From: Pseudozyma flocculosa PF-1
Taxonomy: Eukaryota; Basidiomycota; Ustilaginomycetes; Ustilaginales; Ustilaginaceae
DNA: 64,000 nucleotides
NCBI RefSeq assembly: GCF_000417875.1
Contig: NW_006920881.1
Span: 253,999-317,998, forward strand
Direction of reading: 5' to 3'
Each line of letters opens with the position of its first letter. The stretch's first letter is position 1. This document shows, piece after piece, positions 32,919 through 45,271 of the stretch. A program made the translations under genes and the position numbers. Under the pieces are notes generated by a model that saw nothing but the letters and a program-made list of their open reading frames with translations, was not told the origin of the DNA and did not search any database.

Positions 32919-33606
32919 AGCCTGCTCACCTTTGGGGCGTGCCCCGGCAATTGGAAGAAGAGAAAAAAGCCTTAATCCCCCTCCCCCCCTCGTTGGCCCG
33001 CCGCCGCCCAGTCTAAGGAGATTTAGAGCCTGGCTCGGCTCGCGCAAAGGCCACGCTCGCATGACCGTCGAGCCGCTGCCGCCATTTCCCAGCCTGCCTG
33101 CCTGCCTCTACAGGCAGGGGCGGAAGGCCACGGGCGAGTGTAAAATAAAAATTAGAGCTCGCCGGGCAGGCTGGTGGAACACCTGTGTTGACAGACGAGG
33201 CCCAACGTACGAGCGGTTGCGCCCGGGCCATTTCCTCCCTGGCTCCGATTTTTCTTTCTCTAACTCGTCCTTGCATTACGTTCTTCCTACAGCCAAGCTG
33301 GCTCGAGCTTGGGCCGCCCGCTTGCGCCCGCTGACCGGACGCTACAAGTGTAGCCTGTCGTCGTCGTTGGGCGCACGACTTGGCCGGGCCGCCTGGGAGC
33401 CAGCAAGCAGAGCCAAGAGGCACGCACCTGGACCACTCTTCCGCGGCAAGCCAGCCTAGGGCGACCCGGTCCTCGATGATGACAATGACGACGCTCTGGA
33501 TCGTCGCTTGGATACCGCGCCCCGCCCGCTTGTCTCCTCCCCCCCTCTCATGGCCTGCCTGCTAGCCAGCCCGCCACCACTCCTCCTCCGACCCACTCCA
33601 CCTCCG

Positions 33607-33623
33607 CCCCCCCCCCCCCCCCC
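33607..33623. repeat. Poly-C tract
   Basis: A run of about 17 C. Confidence 0.85.
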
Positions 33624-35904
33624 GCCCGCTTCGTCTTTTGCTCCGTCTTCTCTTCCCACCTCTCTTCCAAACGCCAGATGCACGACATCGCCCGACTATC
33701 CTCCATCCACACTAGCGCCTGGTGAGTGGGCCACGCCCGTCTGCCTTGCTCAATGCCAAGGAGTAGGAGTGGGCAGTCGCGCTGTATCCGGCACGCCCTG
33801 CTCGGGCTGTGGTGAGCCGTGTCGGTCAACCGCCCACCGCTTTCGACGGGACGACGTGCTCTGGTACATGCTCGCCCGCCTGCATGCTCCTCCTGGGCAT
33901 TGTCTCGTCCTTGGGCGCCACGGCCAGCGGTACCCCTTTTCACGGCTACCCGCTTTCGTCGAGGGGCGGTCGCGGCCGCCCTGCCTGGCGACGAAAGCCC
34001 TCCCTGCCTGAGCACATACCCAGATAGGCTTCCCCCTCGGCTTGGACAAAGGGCAACGCTGCCCCGTAACGGGATGCAGCGACTCGGTATGGTGACCGGA
34101 GGAGAGCGCGCGCTATCGCACCGGCCCCAACCACCCTGACTGCTCGCGCCTTGCCGGACCTCGGTAGGCCGCCCACCAGCGAGGCTCGACGAGGGTCAGG
34201 CGGGGGAGGGGCTGAGGGCGGCACCGGATGACACCATGGGGCGTCGTTTGGCGGTACACGCCAGGCAGGAAAGATCTCGTTTGGGGGAGTGGGTCGGCAG
34301 GGTACCGTCGCCCGTCTTGCCTGCCCTCTGTCGACCATGCATGCTCATTGTTGCGTACCTTGCTGCTTCCCGACCCCTCCTCCGCGTCCTGGCCCACTCG
34401 GCCTGATTTTTTCTTCCTCTGGTTACCATCTCCTTCGTCGCCTCTCTCTTCCTGTCCCCGCGCACGCTCCGCTCGTCCTCCCGTCCTCACTTGACCTCGC
34501 CTCCTCTTGGACGACGGCGTAGCTAGACTTGCTGTAGCCCGATAGTAGCGTAGCAGCTCTCCGCCGCTGTAGAGCTCCTCAGAGCGAGCGCCGAGCAAGA
34601 GTGGCCCGTTCTTCCAGACCTCTTCGGGCCGCCATAGCTGCCAACAACACCACCACCGCCCGACCGTCCGCCGTGCGCGTACCGCCTTCTCTCTCTCTCT
34701 CATGTCCTCGCCCTCATCTCCGACTCATACGACGTTTACAGCCGCCAGTTCTGCCACGCAGAGCCCCCGCCGTTCGAAGGTGTTTGCTCCGACGATCTTC
34801 GACCTCAGCTTCTCGTTCTCCTTGACCGCCCCTCGCCCCGCCGGCGGCCTCGCCTTGCTGTAGCACGAACACCGACGCCCGACCCCTTCGCGACCGACAA
34901 CCTCCTACCTCATCGGCTAGGACAGTGTCGAGTGGGCTGCACACTTGCCGCCCCCTCGACCCCACCCATCGCCACCATACATCGCCACATCACTGTCCTA
35001 CAGAGGGGGGCTCACCATCCAACCGACCCACTTCCGAGCCTTTGTTCCTTTAGCACGGTCCTTCAGCCCCCTGTGATCGCCTGCCGTCCGTGGTACGCCG
35101 TGCGACGCTCGAGCCCTTCCGCCGCCTCATAATCACCTCGGACCCCTTGCCCACCCTGTCGAGGACCGGTCGCCCACCTCATTGCCCTAAGGTGAGTCGG
35201 TCCGTGACCGCTCGAGTCTCAACGCCATTCGACGAGCCTCCGCTAGGTGCGCTGCTGGCAACGCCACCATAGCCCCGATGCCAGCGAGTCGACGGTTGCA
35301 GGTCACCCTTTGCTACCATCCGTTATAAAGTCGTCACCGAGTGCCAGCTAGACACCCTCACCACCTCGACCCCCGCCTCGCCGTCTCCGTCGTCACCTCC
35401 TACGGCTTCTTTCGCTGCCTTTGCTCTTCGCCATCCCGCTTCCGGCTCCTATATCTTTCATCGTCTGGCACAAGCAGCTATCTGACCTCCCGACACAACG
35501 CATCTCTTTCGCCTCTACTCTTGGGGACTGCATCTGCTCTCTATCTCTCCTCGTATTCGTCCTCTTCGCCAATTCTGTGGCCTCTTTCGACCGTCTTTAT
35601 CGTCGTCGCCGTCGACGTCGCCATTGTCTCTCCGCTGGGCGTCTTCATCCTCGTCTGCTCGCCTTTTCCATCGTCGCCATCGTCGGGGCTCGTCTGCAGC
35701 TCTTTGTCCTTTCGGCGCAACCTCCTTTCGACCTCCTCGGGCTTTCTGGCATCGCCCCGAGCGTCTTATCAACGGCCTTGCTCGCAAGGACTCCGCTTTT
35801 GATCGACACCTGTGCTGCGTCTTCTTTCCTCCGCGTACGTCTCGCTCAGAGCGTCTCGGTGCCGTCCTCTTCCTCCTAGCTTCCCTCGGTCCCCTACTTC
35901 GGCC

Positions 35905-37486
35905 ATGTCGGTACCCGCAGCGTCTTCGACGTCCATCACCCCCGAGATGGCGTCTGGCAGCCTCCACCACGCCGCCGCTGCCCAGCCGGGAACGCCTCGC
36001 CCTTACCTCTACGTCGGCAACCTCAGCCCGCGGGTCACCGACACCATGCTGCACGAGATCTTCAGTGTGGCCGGCCCCGTTCAGTCCGTCAAGATCATCC
36101 CGGACCGCAGCTTCACCCAGGGCGGGTTGAGCTACGGCTTTGTCGAGTACGTCGACATGCGCTCGGCGGAGGCGGCGGTGCAGACGCTCGACGGGCGCAA
36201 CATCTTTGACAGCGAGATCACTGTCAAGTGGGCCAAGCAGTCGCACCACCCTAGCCTGCAGAGCGCCGAGCACTCGGAGAGGGAGGAGGGCACCGGCAAC
36301 TACCACGTCTTTGTCGGAGACCTGAGCCAGGACGTCACCGACGCCGTGCTGCGCCAGGCCTTTTCGGGCTTCCCCAGCCTGGCCGACGTGCGGGTCATGT
36401 TCGACATGGTCACCGGCAAGTCGAGGGGCTACGGCTTCGTCAGCTTCACCACCAAGGCCGACGCAGAGCAGAGCATCGCCACCATGAACGGCGAGTGGCT
36501 CGCAGGCCGCGCCATCCGCCTCAACTGGGCGCACGCCAAGTCGCAGGGCGGCATCCGAGTCTCTTCTGCGGCCACCAACACCACCACCCATCCCGTCATA
36601 TTCGGCACAGCGGGTATGGGGATGGGCATGGCGATGCCCATGGCCGGCGGGATCGGCATGGCGATGCCCAACGGCCGCCAAGCCATGCTCGGCATGCCGG
36701 GCATGGCGGGGCCCATGATCCGCATGGCGCCGGGCGTGGCGATGCCCATCCAGGCCTTCAGCCCCGCCGTCCTGGGCAACGTCACCACCACCACCAACGG
36801 CAATGGTCACGGTACGCTGCACATCAACGGCGGCGCCATTGCGCTGCAGCAACAGCAGCAGCTCGGCCAGCCGCTGTCCTACGAGCAGGTCCTCGCGGCG
36901 ACGCCGCCCAACGTGACGACTGTCTACCTCGGCAACCTGGCCCCGTTCACGACGCAGAACGACCTGATGACCCTAATGGCTCCGTTCGGCTTCGTCATCG
37001 AGGTGCGGATCCAGGCGGATCGCGGGTACGCCTTTGTCAAGCTCGACAGCCACGAGCACGCCGCCAACGCCGTCTACTCGCTCGGCGCCAACGGATGCTC
37101 GGTGCACGGCAGGCCCGTCAAGGTGTCGTGGGGCAAGGAGCGCAACGAGTCGGCCAGCAACACGGCCGTAATCGCCGCCAACGCTGCCATCGGCGGCAGC
37201 GTCAATGGGCAGAACGGAGGCTACGGCAACATGGTGGGTCCCTGGGCGCGGCCGATGCAAGCGTCCTTGCATGTTCGAACGTCTCGCTGACCCCATGGGC
37301 CCTCTTCTTACCTGGCCACCTACCCGACCGACTGTCATTGCCTTCCTTTGCCCCCCGTAGGGCTATGGCGTTCAGCCCGCCGCTCAATCCTATGGCTTCA
37401 ACGCCGTCAACAACAATACCACGGGCAGCAACCACGCTCACGGCAGCGCCTTTCCGCAACCCACGCTGCCCAACATGACTGGCTGA
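35905..37486 (+). CDS. Three-RRM RNA-binding protein, PUB1/TIA1-like
   Basis: RNA-binding protein of 484 residues from exons 35905-37233 and 37361-37486. Three RRMs: residues about 34-110 (RNP2 LYVGNL, RNP1 SYGFVEY), 132-210 (HVFVGDL; RGYGFVSF) and 338-408 (VYLGNL; GYAFVKL). This order and the wide gap before RRM3 match yeast Pub1 and animal TIA1, which bind U/AU-rich 3' UTRs, control mRNA stability and form stress granules. The linker between RRM2 and RRM3 is rich in Met and Gly (GMGMGMAMPMAGGIGMAMP), and the second exon adds an Asn/Gln/Gly-rich tail, typical of condensate-forming proteins. The ATG at 35905 was preferred to one at 35812 because the intervening residues look like untranslated CT-rich sequence. 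Nab-type proteins are an alternative but fit less well. Confidence 0.92.
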
Positions 37487-38686
37487 AACGCTCGTTAAAT
37501 TCTCCCCCTCGTGCTCATCAGGAGGGTCTGTACCACGGCGGGCGCCCCAACATCCCCGTCGGTCCAGCCAAGCTCTGCTCCACTCCTCTCGCCCTTTCTT
37601 GCCTTCGATTGTTGTATAAGATGTCTTGTGCGCCTTCGACAGCCCCTCGCCCCCTTTTCATCCCCCCCCCCCTCTCCTTCTGGCACAGAGCGACGTCATC
37701 CGAACCGATCCTAATCGTCATGGTCGTCGTCGTCGTCCTCCTGGTTGACTGTTGTCGACCTGTCCTTGTATCCCCCCCCTGGGCCTTTTTGTCGCACGTC
37801 GTTGCAGTCTCCCCGCCCGCCTTTCCGCAAACCGCACCGCAAGAATGTCGCAGAGCACCGCGTATCAACCCCTTTTGCAAGCAAAGCAAGTAGAAGAAAA
37901 GAAAGGTGTTCTGGGCGAGAATGAGGAGAGGAACGTACAGCCGATGTGGGGTGGTACCGGAGCCCTGAAGCGGGTTGTGCACGGGCTCGGGTGTGTGTGT
38001 GTGTCAGGAGCGTGTGTCTGCGAGCAGGACGGGGTAGATGGTCGTGCGTGGATCTTTGTATCGGCGTGGTACCCACCCAGCAAGCAAGCCTCCAAGGTCT
38101 TGCCAAGGGACGGTCGGGTCCCTGCGTCCGTCCGTCCGTGCGTGCCCTAACTAGTCCGCTTTTCCTTTTTTTCCCGTCTTCCCAAACGAGGCCAGACCAG
38201 GGCGGGGCAGGGCACCTCTGCAACGCGTGTCGTCATCGTCGCTTCTTCTATTTTCCACCGCCTCCCCCTCCCTCAAGCTCCATCGGCCCGACTTCAAAGA
38301 GGCCTGCCGAGACGTAGCCAAGCTGGCCGTCTTGCAGCGCACGCCACAGCGCAAAAAAAAAGGCGACGAGAACCTCGCACAGCCCCACCTCGACCTCGCC
38401 CTCTCGACATCCTGGTGCCACGCCTGGCCCTGCCCTTCTACAGGCCGCAGTACCGGGGTCATTCAAGAGCATGTGTAGCTTCGGGCGGACAACTCGGTCC
38501 AGACTCGGACTATCGTACAGATTTCAAACAGGCTAGTAGTGGGGATCGCCTCGCCTGGCGCCACTAGAGTAGCGTAGGGCTCAGTGGGGGAGGAAAACCG
38601 TCAATGGTGACAAGGGCAACCCGCGCTCTCTTCCTCTCTCTTCTCTTCTCTCCTCTTCGACAAGGCGAACGGACGCGCGGCGCGGC
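37487..38686. other. Convergent intergenic region
   Basis: 1.2 kb between the PUB1-like gene and the SNF2-type gene. Includes a GT repeat at 37990-38004. Presumed 3' UTRs; no gene is supported. Confidence 0.45.
37990..38004. repeat. GT dinucleotide repeat
   Basis: About seven GT units in the 3' region between two convergent genes. Confidence 0.8.
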
Positions 38687-41600
38687 CTACTCGTCGTCGC
38701 TGTCGCCCGCGACGCCCCTCCGCTTCTTGCCGCCGGCGGCAGCCTTGCCGGCACCGCTGCCGCGCTTGCCCAGCTTGATCTTGATGCCTCGGCTCGGCAC
38801 CGGCCTCTTCTCGTCGTCGTCGTGGCCGTCTCCGTCGTCTCCGTAGTCGTCGCCCTCTTCGCCCTCCTCCCTCTCATCGTCGTCGTCGCCTCCTCCCGCC
38901 TGGCTGCCCTGCCCGCTCGTCCCGGCCGAGTCTCGACCAAACTGGAGCGCACCCAGGCCGGTGGGCGCCTCGCCCTCGTTCTCCGACCCGGGCAGTCCGC
39001 TGAAGCGGCAGAGCATGTCGTACGTCTTGTCAAACGCCTTCTGCAGCTCGACGGCGTCGTTGTAGACCCACGAGCCCTCCTGGTTGTAGGTCTTCGCGTT
39101 GCGGACCATCAGGTGGAACTCGTCGCGGCACGTGTCGACCCTGCGGAAGGTGCGGTTGTCGATCCGGCGCTTGATCTGCCGCATGGCGATGGGCTTCTCG
39201 ATGATGCTGTTGGGCGGGGGCAAAGAGCAGGCGGGAACGACCGAGGGGATTTGGGTCAGTCGACGTGGACAAGCCGGGACACTCGCAACGCGGCGCAAGG
39301 ATAGAAACGTACACATGGTAGTCCGGGTAGTCGGTCTTTTTGGGGATGTCGAGGAAGAGGAGGCACCTCTTGCGCCCGGTCTCGGGCTCCAGGCAGCTCT
39401 CGACGGCGCGGTAGCACTGCAGCAGCGCCGTCTTGATCCGGTCGCGGACGTCGTCATCGCCGCCGGTGCGCCGGCGCTTGGGCTGCGCGGCGAAGCGACC
39501 CGAGGCGGATCCCGAGTCGTGATCGTTGTCCGGGCTGCCGTCGATCGAGGCGCCGAAGCGCTTGCGCTTCCGGCCTCCCGGACCAGGCGAGGGTTCCGGC
39601 GTCTCGCTGGCGCCCAGCCCGCCGCGGGCACGGCCCTTTTTCCTGCGCCCTCCCTCGACCTCGGGCGTGCCCTCGATCGAGTCGCCCTGCTGCATCAGCT
39701 GCTTGGTGCGGCGCTTCTCGGCCCGCTCGCGCTTCCTCTCGACCATCTCCGACAGGTCGACGTCGTCGTCCTCGAGCGCACGCAGGAACTGGTCCTCGGT
39801 GAGGCCGTCGTCGTAGTGCACGACGGTGCGCTTGCGGCTGGCGGGCTCCTCCTCGACGACCTCGGCGAGGATGTTGTCGGCGTCAAAGTCTTGCTGGTAC
39901 ATTTCCGGGAGCTCCTTCTCCTGGATCAGCCGCTCGGGGTACTTGCCCTTGTACCCGAGCGACTTCCACATCTCGACGTCGGCCTTTTCGCGCTCGGCGT
40001 CAATCTCCTGGAAGCGCTGGATCTCGCCCTCGCCTCGGGCGAGGATCTGGTTGAGCTCGTCGTCGTTGAGCTCGCCCGCCTCTTCGTCCTCGTCGTCGTT
40101 GTCGGCCTCGAGCATCGCTCGCAGCAGCACCTCTCGCTCGTCGGCGGTGGCCTGGTTGTCGAACTTGCCGGCCTGGATGACTTTGCCGTCGATCTCGAGC
40201 TTGTACTGCGCCCTCGCCAGGATCGTCTCCTCGACCGACTTCTCGGTGACGAGCCGCAGGATGCGGACCTCCATCTTCTGTCCGATACGGTGGGCACGGT
40301 CCTGCGCCTGCAGGTCCTGGTGCGGGTTCCAGTCCGAGTCGTAGATGATGACGGTGTCGGCGGTCTGGAGGTTGAGGCCAAGACCACCGGCGCGCGTCGA
40401 GAGGATAAAGACAAAGTACTCGGAGTTGGGCGCGTTGAAGAGGCGCAGCAGCTCGGAGCGGTCATCGGGCTTGGTGGATCCGTCGAGGCGGAGGTACTTG
40501 AAGCCGCGGTACCGCAGGAAGTCCTCCATGATGTCCATGATGGCCGTCATCTGGAAGAAGATGAGGACGCGGTGCTTGGTGGCGAAGAGCTTGGGCAGGA
40601 GGCGGTCGAGCAGCTCAAACTTGCCCGCGACACGGTAGAGGTCCGGCCCGTTCTCCTTTGTCGGGTTGATGGCCAGCTCGACCTGTTCGAAGACGTATGG
40701 GTGGTTGCAGATCTTGCGCAGCTGCATGATGGCGTTCTGGAGGCCGCGGATGCCCTGCGGCTTGGCCTTCTTGCCCGCCACGCCGGCGTCTTCGCCCGAG
40801 AGGATCATCTTGTGCTTCTTCATCTGCTGATAGAGCTTGTGCTGGAGCGAGCTCATCTTGCACTTGATGACCTTTTCCACCTTGTCCGGCAGCTCCGACT
40901 CGACGTCCTTCTTGAGGCGACGCAGCAGGAAGGGACGCAGCACCTTGTGGAGACGCTTGATGATAAGTAGCGCCTCCTCCTCGTTGAGCTGCATGCCGCC
41001 CTCGGCGCCTCCGGTGTTGGCAAAGGGCGTGTTGAACCACTCGTCGAAGCTCTTGACCGAGTTGAAGATCCTCGGCAGCACAAAGTTGAGCAGCGCCCAC
41101 AGCTCCGGCAGGTTGTTTTGCAGCGGCGTGCCCGTCAGCAGCAGGCGGTACCGGCTGACGTAGTTCTGGGTGAGGGTCAGCGTCAGCTTGGACTGGGTGT
41201 TCTTCATGCGGTGGCCCTCGTCGATGATCATGTGCACCCATTTGATCTTGCCGAGCAGGTTCTTGTCCTTGATGATGTACTCGTACGTCGTCAGGAGCAC
41301 CTGGAAGTTGCCCGCGCGCAGCCGGCCCTGCAGCTGCTTGCGGACGTTGGGCGTGCCCTTGTAGATGAGCGTCGACACGGCGGGGGCCCACTTGCCAAAC
41401 TCGTTGATCCAGTTGGTGAGTGTCGACAGCGGCACAATGACGAGGTACGGGCCGTTCTGCTTCTTGTGCTCGATGAGGAAGGTGATGAGCGAGATGGTCT
41501 GGATCGTCTTGCCGAGACCCATCTCGTCGGCCAGGATGCCGTTGAGGCGGTTGTTGTAGAGCGACACCATCCACTGGAGGCCCTTGATCTGGTACTCCTT

Positions 41601-43632
41601 GAGCTTGCCGCCCACCAGGATCGTCGGCTGCTCGGTGATGCGCTCGGTGATCCGGTGCGCGACCGAGTAGTAGTCGACCTTGCCGTTGTCCTCGCTGGGG
41701 TCGTCCTGCCGGCTGGCGCCGAACATGGTCTCATCGACGGCGACGCCCACCTCCTGGTTGGCGCTGGCGCTCGGGTCGCTGATGGGCGGAGGTAGGCCGG
41801 CACGCTCGGCCGCGATCGCCTCGGCGTGGACATCGTCGTTCTGTTGCGCCTGGACGGCCTGGGCGAGGCTGTCGAGGTAGCCGTCCGTCTGGCGCAGGAG
41901 ATGGGTAATACGCGTGTCTTTGGCCGTGTCGATGAGCTTGAGGTAGGCCTCCTCGTCGTCGGCCTTGAGCGCGTTGAGACGCTCCTTTGCGATCCGCTCG
42001 ATCCTCTTCTGCTCCTCGCGCTCGGTGTCGGCGTGGAACTTGAGCATCTGCCGCCCGAGTCGCTTTGCCTGGTCGCTAACCTTGGCGTGCGCAGACACAA
42101 GGTCGCGGCCGTGGTTGCAGATCGTCGAGAGGTAGTCGGTGTGTTTCTGCCGCGCCCGCCTCTCGCGGTCGACCCTCTGCTTCCGCTCGAGCTGCTCCGT
42201 CATGCGGGCATCTCTCAGCGTCTGCTTCTTGACGCGGCGGAAGGCAACCCGGTCGAGGCCCAGCGTGGTGGCCAGGTTGAGGCCCCGGACGACCTGCTCC
42301 CGCATCGCCTTTTGCTTCTCGAGCAGGTGCAGCGACTTGAGCTCGATCAGCGCCTTGATCTTGGCATTGTCGCCATCGAGACCCGTGCCGAGCAGCTTGC
42401 CCTGCAGGGTTGCCTCGTTCTGCTTGCCCTTCAGCGAAGCCATAGTGGGGCGCTGCGACAGGTCCGCCGGCAGCGACTCGAGCTCCCGGATCCTCTGCTG
42501 GATGCGCGCCTGCGTGAACCGGTCGCGCTCCTCGAGGAGCAGCTTGGGCTCCAGACCACTCGGCATGAGGCTCGGGATGAGAAGCCTCTGCTGCCGCGTC
42601 GCAAGAAAGTCCTGATCCTCGCGCAGGGGCCGCGAAATGTAGGTGAAAGGGTGCAGGTAGGCGTTGTATGGGTAGACCGCGCTCGAAGGGTCATTCTGCG
42701 GACTCGGCGGACGGACAATCTCCTCGACCGATTCTGCTGCTCTCTCAGTCGCACTTGTTCCATCCGCCGCCGTCGTATCCGTCTCCGGCTTGACCTCCTT
42801 TGACCCGTCGGCCGACTTGATGACTTCCGCGGCTTCGTGTGAGGCGGCGGCAGCGGCGGCCACCTTTGCAGCCGGGTCAACACCTTTGTCGACGGCGAGG
42901 ATGGCCTCCTGCAGGTTGGGCGGCAGCGGCTGGTTCCGTGAGATCAACTTGAAGGCGATAATCTGCGTCCGCAGAGCGCTGAGCTGGTCCGAGGTGAAGG
43001 AGGCAGGGCTGACGGATCGCGAGATGTCTCCGTCCCCCTCCGATGCCTTGGCGCTCGCGCCGTTGGGTTGCTCGGCCGGTGGAGCAGCGGCGCCGTCCGA
43101 CGTGGACGGTGCACCGGCTGAAGCGGCAGGTGCCGTGGACGTCGCGGCAGGGACGGTGGCGGCCGTTGCCGAGCTCGGCGGCGGTAGGGACGAAGATGCC
43201 GACGACGATATCGCCGGTGCGCCTGGCTGCGTCACGCCCGATGCTCGCGCTAGAAGACGGAAGGCGGTCAAAAGGAGCGTCGAAGCGCAACATGTGGTGG
43301 TCAGCGACACCGCCGAACAACCACTCTCGAGGAAAAGGGTGGGACGACTCACCCTGCATGGCTGCAGTCTGCTGCTGCCGCATGGCCTGGAACTGCTGGA
43401 ACATCTTGAGCGTGTTGACGAGGGCGGCGTATTCCTGGCTGTTGGACTCATTGACGCCACTCGCCTTGAGCTGCTGCATCCGCCCAATCATGCCATGGAG
43501 CCTCTCCTTTGTCATGCCAGCCAACATCTGCTGGGCCTGGAGGCTGAAGCCGGGCATGCCCTGCTGGGGCTGACCGCTTTGATTGGCCGCCCCGTTGCCG
43601 GCCGAAGCGCCGTTTGCGATGGCGGATGACAT
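38687..43632 (-). CDS. SWI/SNF or RSC remodeller ATPase (SNF2/Sth1, BRG1-like)
   Basis: Catalytic subunit of a SWI/SNF-class complex: uses ATP to slide or evict nucleosomes in the nucleus. Exons 43632-43353, 43249-39313 and 39206-38687 join to 1,578 residues. Order: Gln/Met-rich N-terminal helix region (about 20-90); Ala/Ser linker; HSA domain (about 425-500, binds actin-related proteins); Snf2 ATPase with motif I DEMGLGKT (about 669), DEGH box (about 768) and motif VI QAQDRAHRIGQ (about 1073); SnAC-like segment; basic stretch; bromodomain (about 1362-1470) split by intron 2 within YPDYHVIIEKP; and an acidic/basic C-tail. A typical Tyr/Asn acetyl-lysine pocket is present (MVRNAKTYNQEGSW). The domain set fits both Snf2 and Sth1; the length is nearer Sth1 and many basidiomycetes keep a single copy, so I do not choose. 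It diverges from RPC19. Confidence 0.96.
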
Positions 43633-44556
43633 GGCAAGAGGCGATGCAAGGATGCTATGGGCTGCTGAGGGATGGCTCGCGGAGGACTATGCCTATGCAC
43701 GCGTCGGCGAAACCTGGCCGGCTCGAGAAGGATACGGGGGCAAGTGTGTCGCTCGAAGTGCGAGATCCTCGCGTCGATGGGCTGTGCAGTGACAGGCAGT
43801 CGGCGAGGCGACCTGCAATATGGACGAGGCGAGCTGCCAAAGAAACGACGGCGGAGACGCGCTCGTTGGCGGCAACAGCTGCGGTGGCGGCAGACTGGAC
43901 CGGGAGCGGCGCGGGGCGGCGATCGCAGCGAGAGTGATGGATCGTGGCGGAGTGACCAGCACCGAGTCGAATGTGGCCGAGGCGAGTGGTCGAAGGGTGC
44001 GACGCGCCGCGCGACGGACGTCGGCGAAGTGAATCGATCGCTGCGATGGCCCGGTGGTGCGCGGTGGCGAGACCCTGCGAAGGCAAAGTCGAGGAAAGGG
44101 GCAGGGTGTGTTGTGAGGGTGGGTGGGTGAGGCGCGTCGAGGCGGTGGCGCCGGGGGATGCTGCTGGCGGTGTGTGCGTGGGTGCCGGTGTCGACGGGAG
44201 CAAGGGAATATCGACGCGGGCCAGACGACGCCAGAGTCGAGGAGAGCCGAACGTGGATGCGGAAGCCGGAGCGGCGTCGCGAAGGGCGGAGAGGCGACGA
44301 CGAGGGCCGAGAGGCTAGGGCCAGCAGCAGCGAGGATGAATGGATGCCGTGTCGGCTGGCTGGCTGGTTTGTCGGTTGGTTGGTTGTGTGCCGCCTGCTT
44401 GGGAGGGGTCTTCTTTTTCGGAAGACGACGAGCAGCGTTGCGAGGGTTGCGAGAGGGGGGATGAGTGTGGAGAGGACGGCGCGGCCGGCTCTCTGCTCGT
44501 CGTGGATGGCGAGGCGGCGGGGCGAGGGCTGGGCGAGGCTGGCTGGCCTGGCTGGC

Positions 44557-44557
44557 T

Positions 44558-44587
<30 letters not shown>
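44557..44587. repeat. GGCA tetranucleotide repeat
   Basis: About seven tandem GGCA units, preceded by GGCT units. Confidence 0.85.
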
Positions 44588-44588
<1 letters not shown>

Positions 44589-44701
44589 TGCGAGCAGGCC
44601 ACAAAAGTGCGGATGGGTCGACGGGCGGCCAGCAGCAGGCTGGCGGGCGGGCTGGCTGGCTGGCCGGCTGAGGGTTGATTCGGTAGGTGGCCCTGCGCGC
44701 G

Positions 44702-44769
44702 AACGTGGTTTTCACCGCGAGCCTTGCCTGCCGCCGCTCCGAAGGCCAGGCCAAGCCAAGGCAGGCTTG
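44702..44769. repeat. Left flank copy of gap-spanning duplicate
   Basis: Nearly identical to 44914-44976 beyond the N run. The copies differ by an extra T (agccttgcc versus agcctgcc) and an extra A (ccgaaggcc versus ccgaggcc) before this copy degrades into isolated N at 44770 and 44773. This looks like an unmerged contig end. Confidence 0.8.
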
Positions 44770-44794
44770 NGANAGCAGACGACACAGGAGAGAG

Positions 44795-44913
44795 NNNNNN
44801 NNNNNNNNNNNNNNNNNNNNNNNNNNNNNNNNNNNNNNNNNNNNNNNNNNNNNNNNNNNNNNNNNNNNNNNNNNNNNNNNNNNNNNNNNNNNNNNNNNNN
44901 NNNNNNNNNNNNN
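44795..44913. other. Assembly gap (119 N)
   Basis: N run in noncoding sequence between the remodeller gene and RPC19. Its flanks repeat each other, so its real size is doubtful. Confidence 0.98.
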
Positions 44914-44976
44914 CGTGGTTTTCACCGCGAGCCTGCCTGCCGCCGCTCCGAGGCCAGGCCAAGCCAAGGCAGGCGA
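44914..44976. repeat. Right flank copy of gap-spanning duplicate
   Basis: Second copy of 44702-44769; probably the more accurate reading because it continues into clean sequence. Confidence 0.75.
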
Positions 44977-45271
44977 GCAGCGGCACCGCCTCAGCCCCTG
45001 GGCCCGCCCCGATCCAGGGTCGCAGGCCGGCCGCTGCACGCCATCGCGCTCTCGATTTTGATTTCGCATCTGATGTCTCGTGCGAGTCAGATTGACCCCC
45101 TCCCCCCCTGTGCTGCGGATCCGCTCGACTGGCGATTTTTTTTGGTGGGAGCGAAGAAAATGGCCGCCAGGCTTAGCTTCCTCCTTCTTCCCGGCCCTAC
45201 CGTCTCTGACCGCCTCCTTCTGCCCGCCTCTGTACCAACCCCTCACCACACGTCCGCACCGCCTGGCCAAC

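Larger units (their letters stand above)
30724..35904. other. 5.2 kb gene-poor divergent region
   Basis: The longest stretch without a supported gene, between the F-box-like gene (leftward) and the PUB1-like gene (rightward). It carries poly-C runs (31277-31294, 33607-33623), a CTG/ATG-rich microsatellite (32864-32918), and from about 34.4 kb to 35.9 kb a strongly pyrimidine-rich plus strand leading to the PUB1-like start. GTGAGT donors at 33722 and 35191 could belong to 5' UTR introns of that gene. Open frames up to 231 codons are present but have noncoding composition. Confidence 0.5.
43633..45271. other. Divergent intergenic region with gap
   Basis: 1.6 kb between the remodeller gene (leftward) and RPC19 (rightward). 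Contains a GGCT/GGCA repeat cluster (about 44357-44390 and 44557-44587), an N run, and duplicated gap flanks. A long minus-strand open frame across it is broken by N and has Pro/Ser/Arg noncoding composition. No gene is supported. Confidence 0.5.

Noticed and set aside
39099..40970. 623-codon open frame antisense to the remodeller ATPase
   Set aside because: Leu/Val/Asp-rich mirror image of a highly conserved helicase region; a typical GC-rich shadow frame.
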